From NCBI GenBank assembly GCA_032718475.1, contig JAUCBJ010001578.1, forward strand, positions 1-64,000: a stretch of 64,000 nucleotides of DNA. Reading direction: 5' to 3'. Below, piece by piece: positions 48,441 to 59,270 of this stretch; positions within the stretch are counted from its first letter, which is position 1; the number at the start of each line of letters is the position of its first letter. The DNA is from Nemertoderma westbladi (taxonomy: Eukaryota > Xenacoelomorpha > Nemertodermatida > Nemertodermatidae). The translations under genes and the position numbers were made by a program. The notes under the pieces are model-generated. The model saw only the letters and a program-made list of their open reading frames with translations. It was not told the origin of the DNA and made no database searches.

Positions 48441-50458
48441 GCCCTTGCTTGGATCCACAGAATTAATGTACAAATCATCTCCAATTGCATTAATTGCAAT
48501 ATAATTCAATTAACCGCAATTTATCGCCGGATTTATTAAAGTAGAGGTCCAGTAATCCAGTAAAATAATATCATAATAATATACACAAATAATTATTACA
48601 CGCACAAACCAATATTATCATTATTATCATATAAAAATAAATATATAGAAAATAAATACACACAATTAATTATGCACAATATACAGGGATAAATAGCCGT
48701 ACTCATGTTTTGAAAGCTGAGTGGCTTTGTTCACTGTGAGAGACCGAAGGTGGCCCAATCGACCAATAGGAGCCAATTCAATAGGCCTCACCTCCCCACC
48801 ACCTATCGAACTGGGTCCGCATCGAGCGATGATGCGAAAGTATCCTAAAGGGTCAATTTAGGCCAGAGCTTTAGGGTTAACATCAACAACCCATGTGAAC
48901 CCAGCATGGGTTCACGGGTCAACACTCTCTTCGATCACAATCGGGGCAAAGCATTAACAACTCGAACCAAAGGCGTGGTTCGAAATTAAGCTTAGGCCAA
49001 CCAATAACAATACAAGTCATGCAACGGAAAATTTTGACCACTATATTATGTGGTGTTAAATCTCTTAAAAAAAATATTTATTAAAAAGGCTTCCGCTGCA
49101 AAACCTGCATGCTACAGATTAGAGTAACCAACCTCTCCGCCACAGTGAAATCAGGGCACACAGTACTACACAAGGGTCGCCAATGGCCGGTGAGGTAAAG
49201 GCTTTTCCCAACAGAGCTGTTATAATTTCATTACCCTTGGATATTCCCGTGTACGCCAAACACACATTGAAACGATAATAAATTATATCAAATATAATCA
49301 GAATCGTTTCAAACTCACTTAACATGAATGAAGGTATCCACATGTAAATGAAAGATTACTATCTGAAATGGTAATATTTCTGGAAAACAATTGGTTGGTG
49401 GTTGGATGCCTTACACTTGATCAACATTATATCTTAGACCCCTCTTGTATTTCTGCTGACAATCTTTGTAAAATATAACTAATTTTTGTTAAACTAAATT
49501 GAAAATCCACATAAAATTATAAATTTCAATATTATTTACATTTAATTTTAGAAAATTAATCATAACCTTCAAAAGTTCTGGTTATTTTATTGCCTGCAGT
49601 TGCCGGTACCGGTCTCTGTAAATACTACAATTTAAATTATAATTAGTTTTTCTTAAACGGTGACTGGGAAAACATGTTGTTGTCCGGTAACAAAATAAAC
49701 AGACATACTTTATCAAATGCCGCGATGTAAAACTTTGTTGTTTTTATTTACACGAAGCTGTAATAGAATTACCCCCCCCCCCCCGCCCCCCCATTACCGT
49801 CAAATAAATATTCTGTAATTCAGCTTTAAAAAAACTTGTCAAATTAATGTGAATAGATTGTATTTAATGTTACTGTCGTGTAACAATTGATGTATAAATT
49901 TCGGAAAGAAATGCGGTATCTTCAATTAGGTGAAGCCAATAATAAGTTAAGTTCAAGTGTAAAACTAATCCAACCAAAAACCGATAATATAAGTATCGAA
50001 AAAGGAATATGTTATATTCTTGTTTTTTAATTCTCAAATTGTACTAAAATTCTTAGTAATCAGTTTGTAATGGATGGTTTCATTCATATAAAAGTGAGAT
50101 ATAATACACTGCCTCGCCCCGGCACGACAAGGAGTGTTCTACAGTAAATGCACCAAAATAATATCAAAACTTACAAATACGACACATATTATATTAGGCC
50201 ATATATACACGTGGCAATATATATGCCATATACAATAATATGTCGCAATTCGTAAGAATACAATACGTTAATTAAAATAAATATAATAATTAGGATTTGG
50301 CCTCCCCTACTCCCCTACAGCCAATCCCATGAAATTCCCATTCCCGTGTTGAAGTTTCTGACTTACTATTATCCGGCAGCCAGTTTGATTTCGGACAGTA
50401 TGCTTGTTTCCATGGTAACGCGTAATAGAACCACGGAGACAGCCCCTTTGGGTCCCCG
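48441..50458. other. Intergenic sequence without recognised genes
   Basis: No open frame here shows a domain. A small inverted repeat (TGAACCC-AGCA-TGGGTTCA) lies near 48896, a G run at 48248-48261 is just outside, and a C-rich run is at about 49771-49791. The region follows the stop of the minus-strand peptidase-helicase gene, so its right part is presumably that gene's 3' untranslated region. Confidence 0.5.
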
Positions 50459-53400
50459 TTATAGCAGGAACTCGTTGGGTAACTGCCCGGCCACGGACTT
50501 TATCCGATCTATTTCAGCCAACTGTTCGGCCGTGGGCTTACACCGGCGCCGGATGGTTTCATCGATCGGGAATAGTAAGTACAGTCCCTTCTTTAAGCGA
50601 ACTCTAGAGAACCCCACATAGGATCCTTGGCCGTTAAAGCCACTGAAGCGCTCCGCATCCCATTGCCGAATGATTAGGACAATAAGTGTCAGACCTTGGA
50701 CTTTGTATACAGTTAACGAATACGCTGGAGACATGGGTATCTGACGCATATTCGTTATGCGGAATTGTAGGTGTTGACCAAGTTTAATCGATATACCCTT
50801 AATGACGATTGGTGACAGTGGGAAATAACCATCAGGGATGTTTGGAAATGAAATAGGGCACTTGGTAAACATGGGTTCCAGAATAACAAAGTCAGGTAGA
50901 CAGGATGCGCGCTTCACCATCTTGAGATGCCCGGGAGCATACGGTTCATCGGTAAATGTCGTACCATGGGGAAACTGAACTCCTCTGACGAACGCCAAAG
51001 TTCCGTTAGCTACGCCAAGTTCCACCGCAACGTTAGAACTGACCATAACTGGCATGTCGAGGAAAATATCTAACAACGGTGGAAGGCCATCACATTGGTC
51101 ATCGCGTATGTATTTCATGATGCCTGGAAGTCCGCCAGTCATTACTGCCTGAATACGAACAATATCCAGTCCCATAGCCCCAACAAGTTTACTGTTGATA
51201 GCTACACGGCAGGCATTGGTAGAAACAACAACGGGGGCGAATGATCCAATTACCTCGTTCAAATGATCTGGAATTTAACAAAAATACAAAATTTGATGAA
51301 GTGTAACTGATTCATGTAAACGATTCGCGCAAAATACTTCGAAATAAGAAGTATTATTTTTCTAGAATATTAATTTTATATCATATTAATAAATAGCTAA
51401 TATACGCTAGAACAATAAGGACATTTTGTATTCTCAAAGTTATCATATTCTAGCTTATTTGGCAGAGCGCAGGACCATTGGCTATTATTTAGGGTTCGAG
51501 ACCCAACGACAGCAGTATATTTTTTTGTAAATCCATTATTTGATTTTATATAATTATTACAAATAATATGGGTTAATACGTGCAGTGCAGACCCTGATAA
51601 TAATTGAATATCGGTCAATTAAAATTAGAGGTAAAAATAGCTTTTTTCTAATACTTTTTTCTCATCGAAGAAAATTAATTAAAATAATTTCATTAATAGT
51701 ATTTTTGCATTTCTACCAATTTTTGGGGTATATTAGAGCGAAAATATAACAATTAAATAATAAAGTAATTTTTAACAAAATTAGTGGTCTGTCCTTCTGT
51801 TTCCCATAATAAATATTAGAAAACTCAGTCCAAGGCTTTTTACCAGTCTACAAAACGGTTGTTCAATTAACATACCTGCATCGGTAACGACTCTTTCATT
51901 GATAGAGTCAATGCTTTCTGCAGACCAAACGCCTTGGTGAGCATCGGAAAGTATATTTCCCCATTCAGGGTCATCAATATGACGCCAATTCTTCTTAAGT
52001 TCGATGATAACATCAAACTTCAACCATAACTCCCTTCCAGATAGCTTCTCAAGTGTGGGGCAATCTGCGAGTGTCGCATGTACTCTAGTCAATGGTGTGG
52101 AGCAGACGCTAGGTAGCTGTAGAAAGTCCCCACAACAGACAACATGGAAACCGCCAAAGATGGATTCCTTCTCATCCGATATTTTGCATAAGGTAGAGTT
52201 AATCTTTTCGAAGAGATTTGCTCCCACCATTGGGCGCGGACTCTGACACACGATATCTCGTACTGTGCGTTATCTTGCAGACTCCCAGGCACTCCTCTAT
52301 AGAAACCGGCAACAAGTCCGTCAATAGTTGAGTAAATGGTTAGCGCAGCGACGCCCTCGGGCGATGGTAAACCTTGGGCATCCCGCGCGTGGGAGTCGAA
52401 CAGGAAGAACGAAGAGTCAGAGTCTCTACCGATCATCACCGTTATATCGAATGACGTTAGAATGGCGAGATCGGTACGCAGGAAGGCTTGGGTAACTCCC
52501 TGCAGTAAGTTACCATATCCTGGGATAGGATTGGGCGCCCCAGCAATGAGATCCAAAACCGTGAACTCAGCCTTGAGATCCTTGGCAGTAAACGTCGCTG
52601 GAATATCGCGGTGTTGCAAAGCCAGTGGAGATTGTCTAAAAGTTAATAAGTCACAATAATAATAATAAAAAGATTTATTAAAATTTTCTTTACATGTGGG
52701 GCGAGCCACGAAGTTGGCGGAGCCTTAGCGAATTGACACTGTTAGGGGGTGGGTCAATTTATGCAAATAGTTGTCGTCGTCGTCGTCGTTGTCGTCGTCG
52801 TCGTCGTCGTTGTCGTCGTCGTTACGATTTTGACATGCTAATAACTTTGTCGGATTTAAAGCTGCCAAGTTGAAAATTTGTAGGTATCAATATGAGCAAA
52901 AGTTGAGATTTTTGAGAGACTTTCAGACACCATCAGTGCAATGGTCTCCCGCTAGAGGGCCACATGTCTAAACATTAAATGGCCACCCATTCCTTTGCTT
53001 TTAATCCGTTTAAGCTGAAACTTGGGAAGTATGTACTAGACCATTAGCTGTAAATTTCAAAGGAGGCTAATCTGTCTGCAGTTCTCCAGTCTGCCGCTAG
53101 AGGGCGAAATGTCCCGAATGTGAAATTATTCTTCCATTTAGTTGTTTATGATCTGATTACGCTGAAACTTGTCATATATGTACTAGATGACATCCTGAGT
53201 CTTTGTGTGGATTGTAATCGGTCCGAAGTTTTCCAGACTCCCGCTAGAGGGCCACATGTCTAAACATTAAATGGCCACCCATTCCTTTGCTTTTAATCCG
53301 TTTAAGCTGAAACTTGGGAAGTATGTACTAGACCATTAGCTGTAAATTTCAAAGGAGGCTAATCTGTCTGCAGTTCTCCAGTCTGCCGCTAGAGGGCGAA

Positions 53401-56189
53401 ATGTCCCGAATGTGAAATTATTCTTCCATTTAGTTGTTTATGATCTGATTACGCTGAAACTTGTCATATATGTACTAGATGACATCCTGAGTCTTTGTGT
53501 GGATTGTAATCGGTCCGAAGTTTTCCAGACTCCCGCTAGAGGGCCACATGTCTAAACATTAAATGGCCACCCATTTCTTTGCTTTTAATCCGTTTAAGCT
53601 GAAACTTGGGAAGTATGTACTAGACCATTAGCTGTAAATTTCAAAGGAGGCTATTCTGTCTGCAGTTCTCCAGTCTGCCGCTAGAGGGCGAAATGTCCCG
53701 AATGTGAAATTATTCTTCCATTTAGTTGTTTATGATCTGATTACGCTGAAACTTGTCATATATGTACTAGAAGACATCCTAAGTCTTTGTGTGTACAGTA
53801 ATCGGTCCGGAGTTTTCGAGTCTGCCGCTAGAGGGCGAAATGTAGGAAAGTGATAACCTTCGCGAATTCCTTGATCTTAATCTATTTAAGCTGAATTTTG
53901 GAATATACAGGACCGGTATGTACTAGACCACATGCCTCGTCTTTGTGAGGAAGGTGATCGATCCGTAGTTCTTTAATATGCCGCTAGAGGGCTAAATGTA
54001 TGAAAGTGAAAACCTTCCAACATTTCGTTATTTATGATCCGTCAATCGGAAACTTGGTAGATATGTAATAGACCATAGGCTGTGGCTTTGTAGGGAAACT
54101 AATCCTTCCTTCTTCAGTTACCCAGTCTCCCGCTAGAGGGTTAACGTTTTCCGGGAAAATCTTCTCCTATGTTTTTATAATCCTTTTGAGTTGATACTTA
54201 GCATTAACTCATTTCACGTGCTGCGCGAAGGCCCCACTTCGTGTTGCCCTTACCACCATGAGAATATTCATGTTGTGCGGCCGCCTTGCATGTTAAGAGT
54301 TGTTTACCTTGATTCATTTTTTACCACGACACAATTTTGGTGTTATTTTTTTGATAAAAATGACCAAAAAACCACACACGTATCAAAGAAACGTCAAGAA
54401 ACTCTGTCTGCGGAAATAATTTGATATTATTATTTTACGAAATTTAAAGTCAAAATAATTGTACTTTAGTAAATGTTTTTCCCGTTTGGGTTTGAAAAAG
54501 TCATTATAAAAAATATGGCGGATTCGAACTCGGTACTTCTGCTTAACAGTCATCACATCAACTAATTTAGCTACCGGTACATGGTCACATATTGTAGTGT
54601 TTTATTGACCAAAAACCACAGGTGCAAACTGCTCAAACAATTATTTAACAAACTGCCATACTAACAATGTAGTAATTAAAAATAAGGTTTTGCTCTTTGC
54701 AAACCCATATTTGACATCATTGCACTAGATACTACTGAGTCCTTTAGTTAGATACATCAATGCTCCTCTAATAAAGAATACGGTACATCACTTCCTCCAA
54801 GCATTGAATTACTTGTAACTTCCTACAACAACCATGTTGCTTCTGGTTTATATTTACTTATTACATTATACTTACTTTCACACATTCACAGGGTGAAAAA
54901 CCAGAACATTTTTTCCAAATATTTTTTAACCAGATCAAATTTGAGAGTTTATGTTAAGTGTATCAGAACTCCACACCGCAACGGATTTTTTGGGCTGATA
55001 AACATTGTGAAATATTATTGTGGGGAACTGAGAACCCAAAAGTGTTAATATTTCCTGAATGACTACTATAAGTAATGAAACACTCACGAAAGTTGTTGAT
55101 AAAGTTGATCTCCCCCAGTGACAATATAATCAACTATCTCACTACTCCATATAACCGGGTTGGTTACAGCGGCCATTCCAGCAGCGAAAGCGGCAACGGC
55201 AGTGCATTGAACCCCACGAGAGGATACCGGAAATCGTTCGTCACCTGTGAGAAAATTATATTTTGTAGGAATTAACTTTCGTATAATACCAGAAATACTT
55301 AACTGCTTAATTCAGACACAAGTTCAAGGACATTGTGTTTGTTTACATTACCGATATACCGGTAGGTATAGTTTATATATTTAGATAATGTCACGCGCCA
55401 TAAAATCAAAACAATACCGAAATAAACAAATGTAAATGCTATTTGTGTCGGTTGGTTGAATGGTTAGGTTTACAGACAGTTGATTTAAAAGAAAAAGTTT
55501 ATTTAAAACGCAATTGCTTTATTCCCGCCTTAAAACGCAACTGCGTAACTTGTCAGTCATTGCGAAAAACAAAATGTTTATAATATCTGAATAATGTCTG
55601 TATGTGTATAAGTATTCATCTTGGTGCAATGCAGACTGTATAACACTGTAACAGAACGTGCGTATATTACATTACTTACAGTCAGTACGTACATTACCTT
55701 CATATTATCATATTGAAATTTAATTTTAATGTTCGACGAGCAAATAATAAACTAACCTTGGTGAAAGGTACCAGCGATACGAATAGCGGTGGTCGTGATG
55801 CTGGTACCGGGAGTGGATCGCCCTCTTCTGGGAACCATAGCGATCGAAGAAATTCCAGTGGCGGAACGGTTGGCGGTAGCAGGTAGAGGCCTGCCGTCTC
55901 CCGCCACTGGAATTGCGGAGCCGTCGAAACTGGTTGGCATAGCGACGCCCGGACCCGCCACCGCGGCCCCGCCATTAGTAGCGGGAGCAGAAGCTTCTCC
56001 TACAGATGCAGTACTGGTGTATCCACCAGTGCTGCATCTCAACCTACCACTGTCTACACCGGACAGTTGAGAAACTTCGTCGACTCCCGCTACTCCGACG
56101 TCCCGCCGCGGCAGCGATGGAGAAGGTGGATCCGGAAGCTCCTTGCGAACGGCATTGAAGTTAAACTTAGTCCGTTTTTTCGGGGGCAT
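50459..56189 (-). CDS. C76-like cysteine peptidase fused to PIF1-family helicase, spliced
   Basis: Exons on the minus strand: 56189-55757 (ATG, 144 codons; basic PPKKRTK then Pro/Ala/Ser-rich), 55244-55088, 52635 to about 52250, about 52250-51876, and 51267-50459 (TAA). Phases match across introns 1, 2 and the last. Exon 2 has RGVQC (Cys about 158) and GGDQLY. Exon 3 has FLFDSHAR (Asp about 277, His about 279). A Cys followed about 120 residues later by Asp-x-His fits the herpesvirus-tegument-type USP fold (peptidase C76). Exon 4 has GGFHVVCCGDFLQLPSV (PIF1 GD-x-QLP motif). Exon 5 has MPVMVSSNVAVELGVANGT, VYKVQGLTL and YVGFSRVR. Odd: helicase motif I (Walker A) is absent and the frame changes near 52250, as if exons between peptidase and helicase were lost. 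Intron 2 holds repeat R3. The product would be expected to trim ubiquitin-like or polyprotein targets and unwind DNA, but the missing motif makes the helicase doubtful. Element or host origin is open. Confidence 0.68.
51444..51510 (+). ncRNA. tRNA-like sequence (degenerate, SINE or tRNA relic)
   Basis: TAGCTTATTTGGCAGAGCG resembles a tRNA D-arm and A-box, and GGGTTCGAGACCC, 41 bp further, is a perfect T-arm and B-box. The anticodon stem does not pair and no acceptor stem is evident, so this is not a working tRNA. It lies antisense in the last intron of the peptidase-helicase gene. Confidence 0.4.
52695..54244 (-). mobile_element. Repeat R3, right copy, inside intron 2 of the peptidase-helicase gene
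   Basis: Reverse complement of 35410-36682, with nine 147-bp-type units against seven on the left, which explains the length difference. A (GTC)n run near 52770-52826 corresponds to (ACG)n on the left. The two copies are near-identical over most units. Both ends are sharp, and the flanking bases are again A on each side in element orientation (T|T on the other strand). It has the same orientation relative to its host gene as the left copy. Confidence 0.8.
54518..54577 (-). ncRNA. tRNA-Asn-like sequence (degenerate)
   Basis: On the minus strand GGTAGCTAAATTAG resembles a D-arm, GACTGTTAAG resembles an anticodon loop with GTT, and CGAGTTCGAATCCG is a good T-arm and B-box. The anticodon stem does not pair, so it is a relic or the head of a SINE. 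It lies in intron 2 of the peptidase-helicase gene. Confidence 0.35.
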
Positions 56190-56815
56190 TATATATAAGG
56201 ATGATAGGGAAGTAAAAATATATTGAAGTTGGTGTAACGGTAATGGTAAAGCAAATCTAACTAACTCCAGAACTCGCTGTCGAAAGCAATCAATAAAACC
56301 AAAAAGCATAAACAGTTAGCAATAACAGAAATTAACACAAATAATAGATCACAGGATCAGCATATAGACCTATAGCATATACAGATATACCGGTACCTAT
56401 ATAATCAGAGAATAGGTCTATGAGTCAGCCAGTAACAGCCTACAGCAGTATAGTATAGGCCTATCAGCCTATAGCTGTATAGCGTATAGGTCATAGGCTG
56501 ATAGGTCTGTCTGTCTGTAGGTTACCGTATGGTAATTTAGGCTAATAAGGCACCCACAGTCAATCAGCATGTACAAGTACTGAAGTAGGACTACCGTACC
56601 GCTACTGTACTTGTTGCATTTGTCTTTATTAAGGTTTTCCGTCTCTGTATCCTTATTTTCATTTCACCTGTTCACCCTCCCACAACTTTCGTTCGTTTAA
56701 GTAACAACTCGGATTAGTGCAGCTGCAGTATTATAGATAACCGAATAAACTACAGGTACTGTACGTACAGTATATGGCTGTATGGTATAACAGGCAGATT
56801 TTATGTTTTATACCA
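56190..56815. other. Region upstream of the peptidase-helicase gene
   Basis: No other gene is visible. The minus-strand sequence just before the ATG reads CCTTATATATA, an AT run too close to serve as a normal TATA box. About 56380-56560 is rich in TATAGG/CCTATA and TAGGCCTA motifs. Confidence 0.4.
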
Positions 56816-56819
56816 GTCA

Positions 56820-57080
56820 GCCCGGCTGCCCGGTGCAGCTTTGAAGAGCCGGTGGAAGATTTTTCCACCCGGCTGCCCGGTGCAGCATTTTGCATTGCAC
56901 AGAGCCGGCGCAGGATTTTTGCATCTGGCATGGGTGTGGGTTTGCACAGAGCCGGCGCAGGATTTTTCAGGTTTTTTGCACCCGGCGTGGTTTTGCACAG
57001 AGCAGTAGAGCCGGCGCAGGATTTTTGGCACCCAGCGTGGTTTTGCTCAGAGCCGGCGCAGGACTTTTGGCACCCGGCGC
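56820..57080. repeat. GC-rich degenerate minisatellite, about 47-55 bp
   Basis: Repeated AGAGCCGGCGCAGGATTTTT followed by CACCCGGCGTGGTTTTG, about five copies with variable insertions. The open frames on both strands (Cys/Ala/Gly-rich) are repeat translations. It stands out as GC-rich in AT-rich surroundings. Confidence 0.8.
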
Positions 57081-58310
57081 CGCGTTCGGCGCAGAAAATA
57101 AAACTTTTCAATAGGGCGTACCGGTCAGTCGGTAGCAGTACAGCAGTAGCAGAGTCTGACAGCGGTACATCCTGACATCAGTACATACTGACATACATAC
57201 ATAACTCTATACTGCTGTACTGCTATAGCTGTATAGGCTGATAGGCTAATACAGTTAATTAATAGGCCTAACCAACAAAATTCAGAATCAGCCATCAACA
57301 ATCTGACTATCAGACTGTCAGACTTGCAGTTATGGACTGTGGCATATGCAATTACCTGATTACGGCTGTATGGCAGTATGGTACCGGATTGAGCACCAGC
57401 CTGCCAGCACCTGAATGTTAACTAAATTAGGACAGGAAAACGTATGACGTCACTTGCCACGTGTAAATATTGCAGCAGTAATCTGGGAATACAGAATACA
57501 GTAATATTTCTACAGTCAACTCTCAACTGTACAGTACACTATCAGACTATACATACTTATGTAACTAAGAATCATCATCTGGACGGCAGTCCTTGGGGCT
57601 TAACCTAATAATATTATATCTTTAGTTCATGGCAGCCAGCATGGGGGGAGAAACTATTAGCTTTTGCCATTCTAACCAATTTTATCACTGTATCAAAGTA
57701 AAGTAAATAATAATTAGATCAGTTTATCATCTGATTTGAATGTCAATGACGCCGACGCCAATCCATAGTAGAGTATTACTGTATTAACTTTGTATATTTT
57801 AAAGGCAGTGATTTTTTATGTCCTTTTATTTGACTTTTTTTGTCATTTTTTATTTACGAATTATGCATAATGACTTTTGTTGTCCATTTAATGACTTTTA
57901 TTGTCCTTTTATTGCCCAGGGCGCATCTCTGCCTTGCATCCTTAAGTGGTAGCTAAATGAGTACTAGAGTTTCCTCTGGGGAGTAAAGTTCTGGGGGGAC
58001 CGCACTGGAAATAAGTCGTCAGACTTTGTGCGTAATCCCTGGCCTAGCGGCCGAAGAAAATTTACTTTACTTTACTTTTATTACTTTTAATGACTTTTTA
58101 TGTATGTATTTCTTCAAACTGTCAGACTGCTGATTTCTGGACTGTCAGACAGTTGATTTCACTATGCCTGTGCCAAAACATTTCATGATTCCATGATTTA
58201 TAGACTATGAGATAGATTTCCATATGTGCCTGTGGTAAAAAGACTCTATATTTAATAGTTTGTGGTTGTTGTCGATAATCGATTACCACATGACGTAACA
58301 AAACACTCAT
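57081..58310. other. Non-coding sequence
   Basis: No supported gene. About 57800-57920 is a degenerate T-rich repeat of TTTATTGTCC and TGACTTTT. About 58055-58090 repeats TTTACTTTAC. The rest matches nothing I recognise. Confidence 0.5.
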
Positions 58311-58317
58311 TTTATAG

Positions 58318-58980
58318 CCAAAAACAATTACCAATTGATGGAAAGGAGCAGGTTAAGGCCGAGTTTTCTAACCAAAACAATAAACAGTCACTTTACCAAA
58401 TCAGGGAAAGGAGCAGGTTACAGAGACGGGATTTTCTAACCAAAACAATAAACGATCACTTAACTAATTGAGGGAAAGGAGCAGGTTACAGAGGCGGGAT
58501 TTTCTAACCAAAACAATAAACGATCACTTAACTTATTGAGGGAAAGGAGCAGGTTACAGAGGCGGGATTTTCTAACCAAAACAATAAACGATCATTTAAC
58601 TAATTGAGGGAAAGGGACAGGTTACAGGGGCGGAATTTTCTAACCAAAACAATAAACAATCACTTAACTAATTGAGGGAAAGGGGCAGGTTACAGAGGCG
58701 GGATTTTCTAACCAAAACAATAAACGATCATTTAACTAATTGAGGGAAAGGGGCAGGTTACAGAGGCGGGCCTTTCTAACCAAAACAATAAACGGTCACT
58801 TTACCAATTCAGGGAAAGGAGCAGGTTACAGAGGCGGGATTTTCTAACCAAAACAATAAACGATAATTTAACTAATTGAGGGAAAGGGGCAAGTTACAGA
58901 GGCGGGATTTTCTAACCAAAACAATAAACGATCATTTAACTAATTGAGGGAAAGGAGCAGGTTACAGAGACGATAAAACT
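58318..58980. repeat. 68-bp minisatellite, about ten copies
   Basis: GGAGCAGGTTACAGAGGCGG followed by TTTTCTAACCAAAACAATAA recurs at about 58345, 58410, 58478, 58546, 58614, 58682 and onward, so the period is 65-68 bp. A single dispersed copy lies at about 540-593. That lone unit at the far end of the window suggests the array was seeded from a dispersed repeat. Confidence 0.92.
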
Positions 58981-59270
58981 AATACAGTAATAGGCCTAAA
59001 TTATGTGAAAGGTATATCCACATTTTAAAAATCCTGCAATCCAGTTTGGCCTATCAATTATTTAAAATTTATTAGCACAACCGGTAGGCCTACCATTACC
59101 GTATTTAAATGGTAGGCTACACAGTAGGCCTATAGCAGTACCGGTGCCGGTACCGGTACTAAAATACAGAAATACTTTATACCTACATCTGTACATACAA
59201 TACAGCAAAATAGTGCTATATATACTAATCTCCACAGTCTCCACAGTATTAATGTTTGGCATTAATGTAG

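Noticed and set aside
35410-54244. A single 18.8 kb DNA transposon with 1.3-1.5 kb terminal inverted repeats
   Set aside because: Exons of both flanking genes continue outside the repeats with matching phase, no target duplication flanks the pair, and each R3 copy has its own sharp two-sided boundaries. I keep this only as a secondary possibility.
56731-57175. Cys-rich and Ala/Gly-rich frames on both strands
   Set aside because: They arise from a GC-rich minisatellite and are open in several frames at once.
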